A DNA stretch of 64,000 nucleotides from Cinclus cinclus (Eukaryota; Chordata; Aves; Passeriformes; Cinclidae). The stretch spans positions 52,437,158 through 52,501,157 of the forward strand of contig NC_085049.1 in assembly GCF_963662255.1 (NCBI RefSeq). Reading direction: 5' to 3'. Below, in pieces: positions 61,136 through 64,000 of the stretch. The notes beneath the pieces were generated by a model. The model did not search any database. It was not told the DNA's origin and saw nothing but the letters and a program-made list of their open reading frames with translations. Numbering within the stretch: the first letter of the stretch is position 1; each line of letters begins with the position of its first letter. The translations under genes and the position numbers were made by a program.

Positions 61136-64000
61136 AGATACTGTGATTTAAGCATAGACACATAAGCGTGTAGCTGTCAATCATTCCACTTTGGGGTCTG
61201 AACTGTCCCTTTTATGGGTCTATTGCTGGCTCTGATTTTAATGTGATAACATATGCCTGAGAAAACAGATATTCACTTGCTTCCCTGCTAATCTTTGAGC
61301 TCTCTTAATGTGCTATAGGAAAAAAATCGAGAGCAAAACAATTCACATCCCCAAGCACTCTCAGTATTTCTGCTAACAATGGAGAACTTGTCCTTTCACC
61401 CTCCCCTGAAACACTTTACTTGAGTCACTTAGCCCTGCTTCTGCTTGCCTTTGGTTGAGACCAGTCTGCTGTGTCCAGGCATTGGAAGCTGGCACATGCA
61501 CAAGAATGTTTCATGGGCTGTGCATTCTCAGATGAAATATGTACACTCCAGTGTGTTCTGCTGCTCTTGTGTATCTGTCCTGCTCAGTCAGGAGGAGATG
61601 AGCAACTTCCCAAATAATCTGTTCTGCAACCACAGAAAGTCCATTTGGGGAGCTGTATTCCTGGAAATACAGTGAAAAATAGGGAAGTCAGGAAGGCATG
61701 CTCTGAACCAGACTACAATACTAAGCAACAGTCTCATTAATGGTGCTTTCTGCCAAATACTGTTTCATTTGCCTTCAGAACTGTCTGCATTAATGACTAC
61801 TTCCATTTGCTAGTTATTTACATAAAGTATTGTTCTCATGTCACTGCTAGCAGCTAGATAGCTACTCCTTGCTAGGTGAGATGAAAAAGCAATGGATATA
61901 CCAAGCTGCAAATGAATTCAGAGGAAGCTGGGTTTAATGTGTTGCTAGGAAGGATGGAATACTCCTCCCATAATGTCCCCACCATACAGAAGTTTGAATA
62001 AATCACCACTGGGAATGCCCTTACAAGAGACCCTCACCAACAGGTGAAGGGGATGAACAAAGGTAGCCTGTGCTTCCCTACATTTCATAATTTCATGTGT
62101 TTACTTGTTTCTCAACCTTTTCTGGCAAAAACTGGTAAGTATATGGGGATTAAAAAAAGAAGCAAAAAGGGGAAAAAAAGGAGAATATAAAGAATATCAA
62201 GATATCAAGATGAGAAGTCATAGGAAAGAAGAAATTGCAGACCTGCTCAGTGTCTGTGCCAGGTAGCAATTTTTCATAGTCTCTAATGGACAAGCACGGT
62301 GTCTAACCCTCATGACAAGCAGTGAAGGTCTTCATAGAGCTAGAGAGGTCACCAGGCTGTCTGCCTGGTCTTGCCACACTGCTCCCACCCATGTTTTCTT
62401 CAGGTTCCTGACAGTGGATAAGCCAATACAAATCAGTCTGAAATATTAAATCCCTTCTCTGAACTTAAGTTTCTTCCCAGAAAAAGGAGACTATTCAAAT
62501 AAATCACACAAATTCATACAATTACACTTCGGTATGATTTAAATTCTGTTCAAAAGGAGCTTCTTTTTTGCTTTTGTCCTGTGAGACACAATTTGCTACA
62601 GATCCAGAGGTTTTATCTGAAAAGCAAACCTTATCCTATGTATGGCCATTGATAATACAAGTCAATTACAGACAATTCTAATATACTTTGAATAAGTTAG
62701 AACTCCAGTGGGTGCTATTTTGATGCTGCAACTTGATAGTGACACTTCATCTAAGCAAGAGAAAAACTGAATGTAAAGCCCGTGTCCAAAAACATAGGTT
62801 TTACTGCAGTTTGCTGCTGAAATATCAGAGCCAGCTATTCTCATTCCAGTGTGGTACAAAGAGCTCTTCCTTGTTTTGATTGATCTGCCCAAAAATATAA
62901 AAGCTAATGACTTAGGATAGCTGTAAAAATTGGAGCCCAAATGTTCAGAGCATTTTTACTTAATTGAACAGTAGACAAAACAGCTATATAAACTTATATA
63001 ACGTTTACTTACTGAAAGCAGTAAAATGAAATATATCTATGTTTTGAAAAATTCCTGTAATAATCAAATATATTAGCATCTTCTGTGAATAATTAATTAC
63101 CAGAGTAATGCGTGTTTTCCAGCTTTGTACAACCCATTGATGTAGAGGATTTTGATACTTTTCCAATTTTGGCTTTTTAATTGCACCAAAAATGTGGTTG
63201 CAATGGTGACTTAACTGCAAAATTAGTTCCTATCCAAGCACTGTTTAAGTTGAAGAAAAAATAAAGAATAAACAATTTAATAGACTTTAAATGTCTAGAA
63301 GGCTTCTGAAGATAGAAAGGTGATAGTCTGTTCTCCATGCTTTAGGAAAATAAGTAACACAATGCAGAAAGGGAGAAATAAGAGAGACACTAAAGTACAT
63401 TATTTCGAGAATAAAGACTGCTGTTATTTGAGTAGACACGAACAGACGATGAGCTCTTTAACACTGGCAAGTAAAAATTACTTATTTCAGAAATGATGAT
63501 AATAACACGGGCTCTGTACTGGACAGAGGATGGGTTATTCTTCTAGCCTGTTTTCCTAAAATACTTAAGTAAGAAACTGAGAAATTTTAAAGCTTTACAA
63601 CATAGCAGGAACTTTTGATAGAACATTTAATTTTATATTTCTAGACTAGTGGGAGAGGAGAACTTAGAGATAGTTATAAACAGGGGGAAGAAGAAAAGGT
63701 GGTATACCAAAACCTGAACTCTTTTATTACTTTGAGGCTTATTAATATTTGTACCTTTGTTATGCTACCAACTTAATGTAATGAGGTTTATCTAGACCCA
63801 CCTTATCATGCCAAACTTCAGTTAGATCTGCATAATATTAAATACCAATCGGTTGATTTTTTTAGCTGAAAACACTTTAATATTTTTAACAATTTCACTT
63901 GATGAATTATTCTAGTTTTTCATTCCTAGAGGTAGGTAGACAATGTCAAACAAGATTTGAAGACACACAAAACCAAAAGTGAGTTAAATTGAGGAGAAAA
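61136..64000. other. Gene-free AT-rich interval
   Basis: No gene or transposon recognised to the right edge. Frames at 61.45-61.68 kb (76 codons), 62.66-62.94 kb and 63.0-63.22 kb show no domains. An A/G-rich stretch (GGGGATTAAAAAAAGAAGCA, AAAAGGGGAAAAAAAGGAG) lies at 62145-62190. Confidence 0.55.

Noticed and set aside
1..64000. CRISPR arrays, rRNA, tRNA, bacterial-type operons, mitochondrial insertions
   Set aside because: No regularly spaced direct repeats, no cloverleaf with A and B boxes, no ribosomal or mitochondrial gene words were seen on either strand by eye; a tRNAscan or nucleotide search could still find a diverged copy.

Overview
The window looks like a piece of a bird nuclear chromosome. 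The main evidence is the repeats: several CR1 LINE fragments and two pieces resembling avian endogenous-retrovirus LTRs. The CR1 type at 30.3-31.1 kb and the LTR type ending at 45.92 kb resemble families I associate with songbirds, so a passerine is my best guess, made from memory of the families without a database. The rest is AT-rich, low in CpG and dominated by ordinary intergenic or intronic sequence. No protein-coding gene can be assigned with confidence. There is no operon-like layout, CRISPR array, rRNA cluster or recognisable tRNA.

Layout. At 1.0-1.73 kb on the minus strand there is a possible terminal exon: a branch-point-like site, a 3' splice site, a short acidic C-terminal reading frame with stop, and a possible 3' UTR with AATAAA signals. 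A 178-codon ORF lies in that UTR. 1.7-6.7 kb is AT-rich, with homopolymers and a perfect 36-bp tandem duplication. 6.75-7.07 kb is a plus-strand CR1 3' end with an internal deletion. 9.16-9.55 kb is an LTR-like repeat. 10.05-10.40 kb is a minus-strand CR1 ORF2 fragment. 10.4-25.4 kb is mostly unique, with a weak ancient SINE-like piece near 17.6 kb and an unclassified GC-rich block at 22.3-22.95 kb. A minus-strand CR1 tail lies at 25.45-25.66 kb and a longer minus-strand CR1 at 30.35-31.09 kb. A degraded 1.2-kb plus-strand CR1 covers 35.24-36.44 kb, with short perfect hairpins on both sides. A minus-strand CR1 tail lies at 41.75-41.9 kb and an LTR 3' part at 45.59-45.92 kb. 46-64 kb is mostly unique sequence, with a short CR1 tail near 61.1 kb.

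The simplest reading is an intron or gene-desert interval whose visible content is decayed retrotransposons, microsatellites and small structural motifs. If the minus-strand exon is real, part or all of the window to its right could be introns of that gene, but I found no second exon to support this. I found no convincing new biological system. The most checkable leads are the possible terminal exon, a perfect 16-bp hairpin at 25.16 kb, and the cluster of short perfect hairpins around the 35-36 kb CR1.
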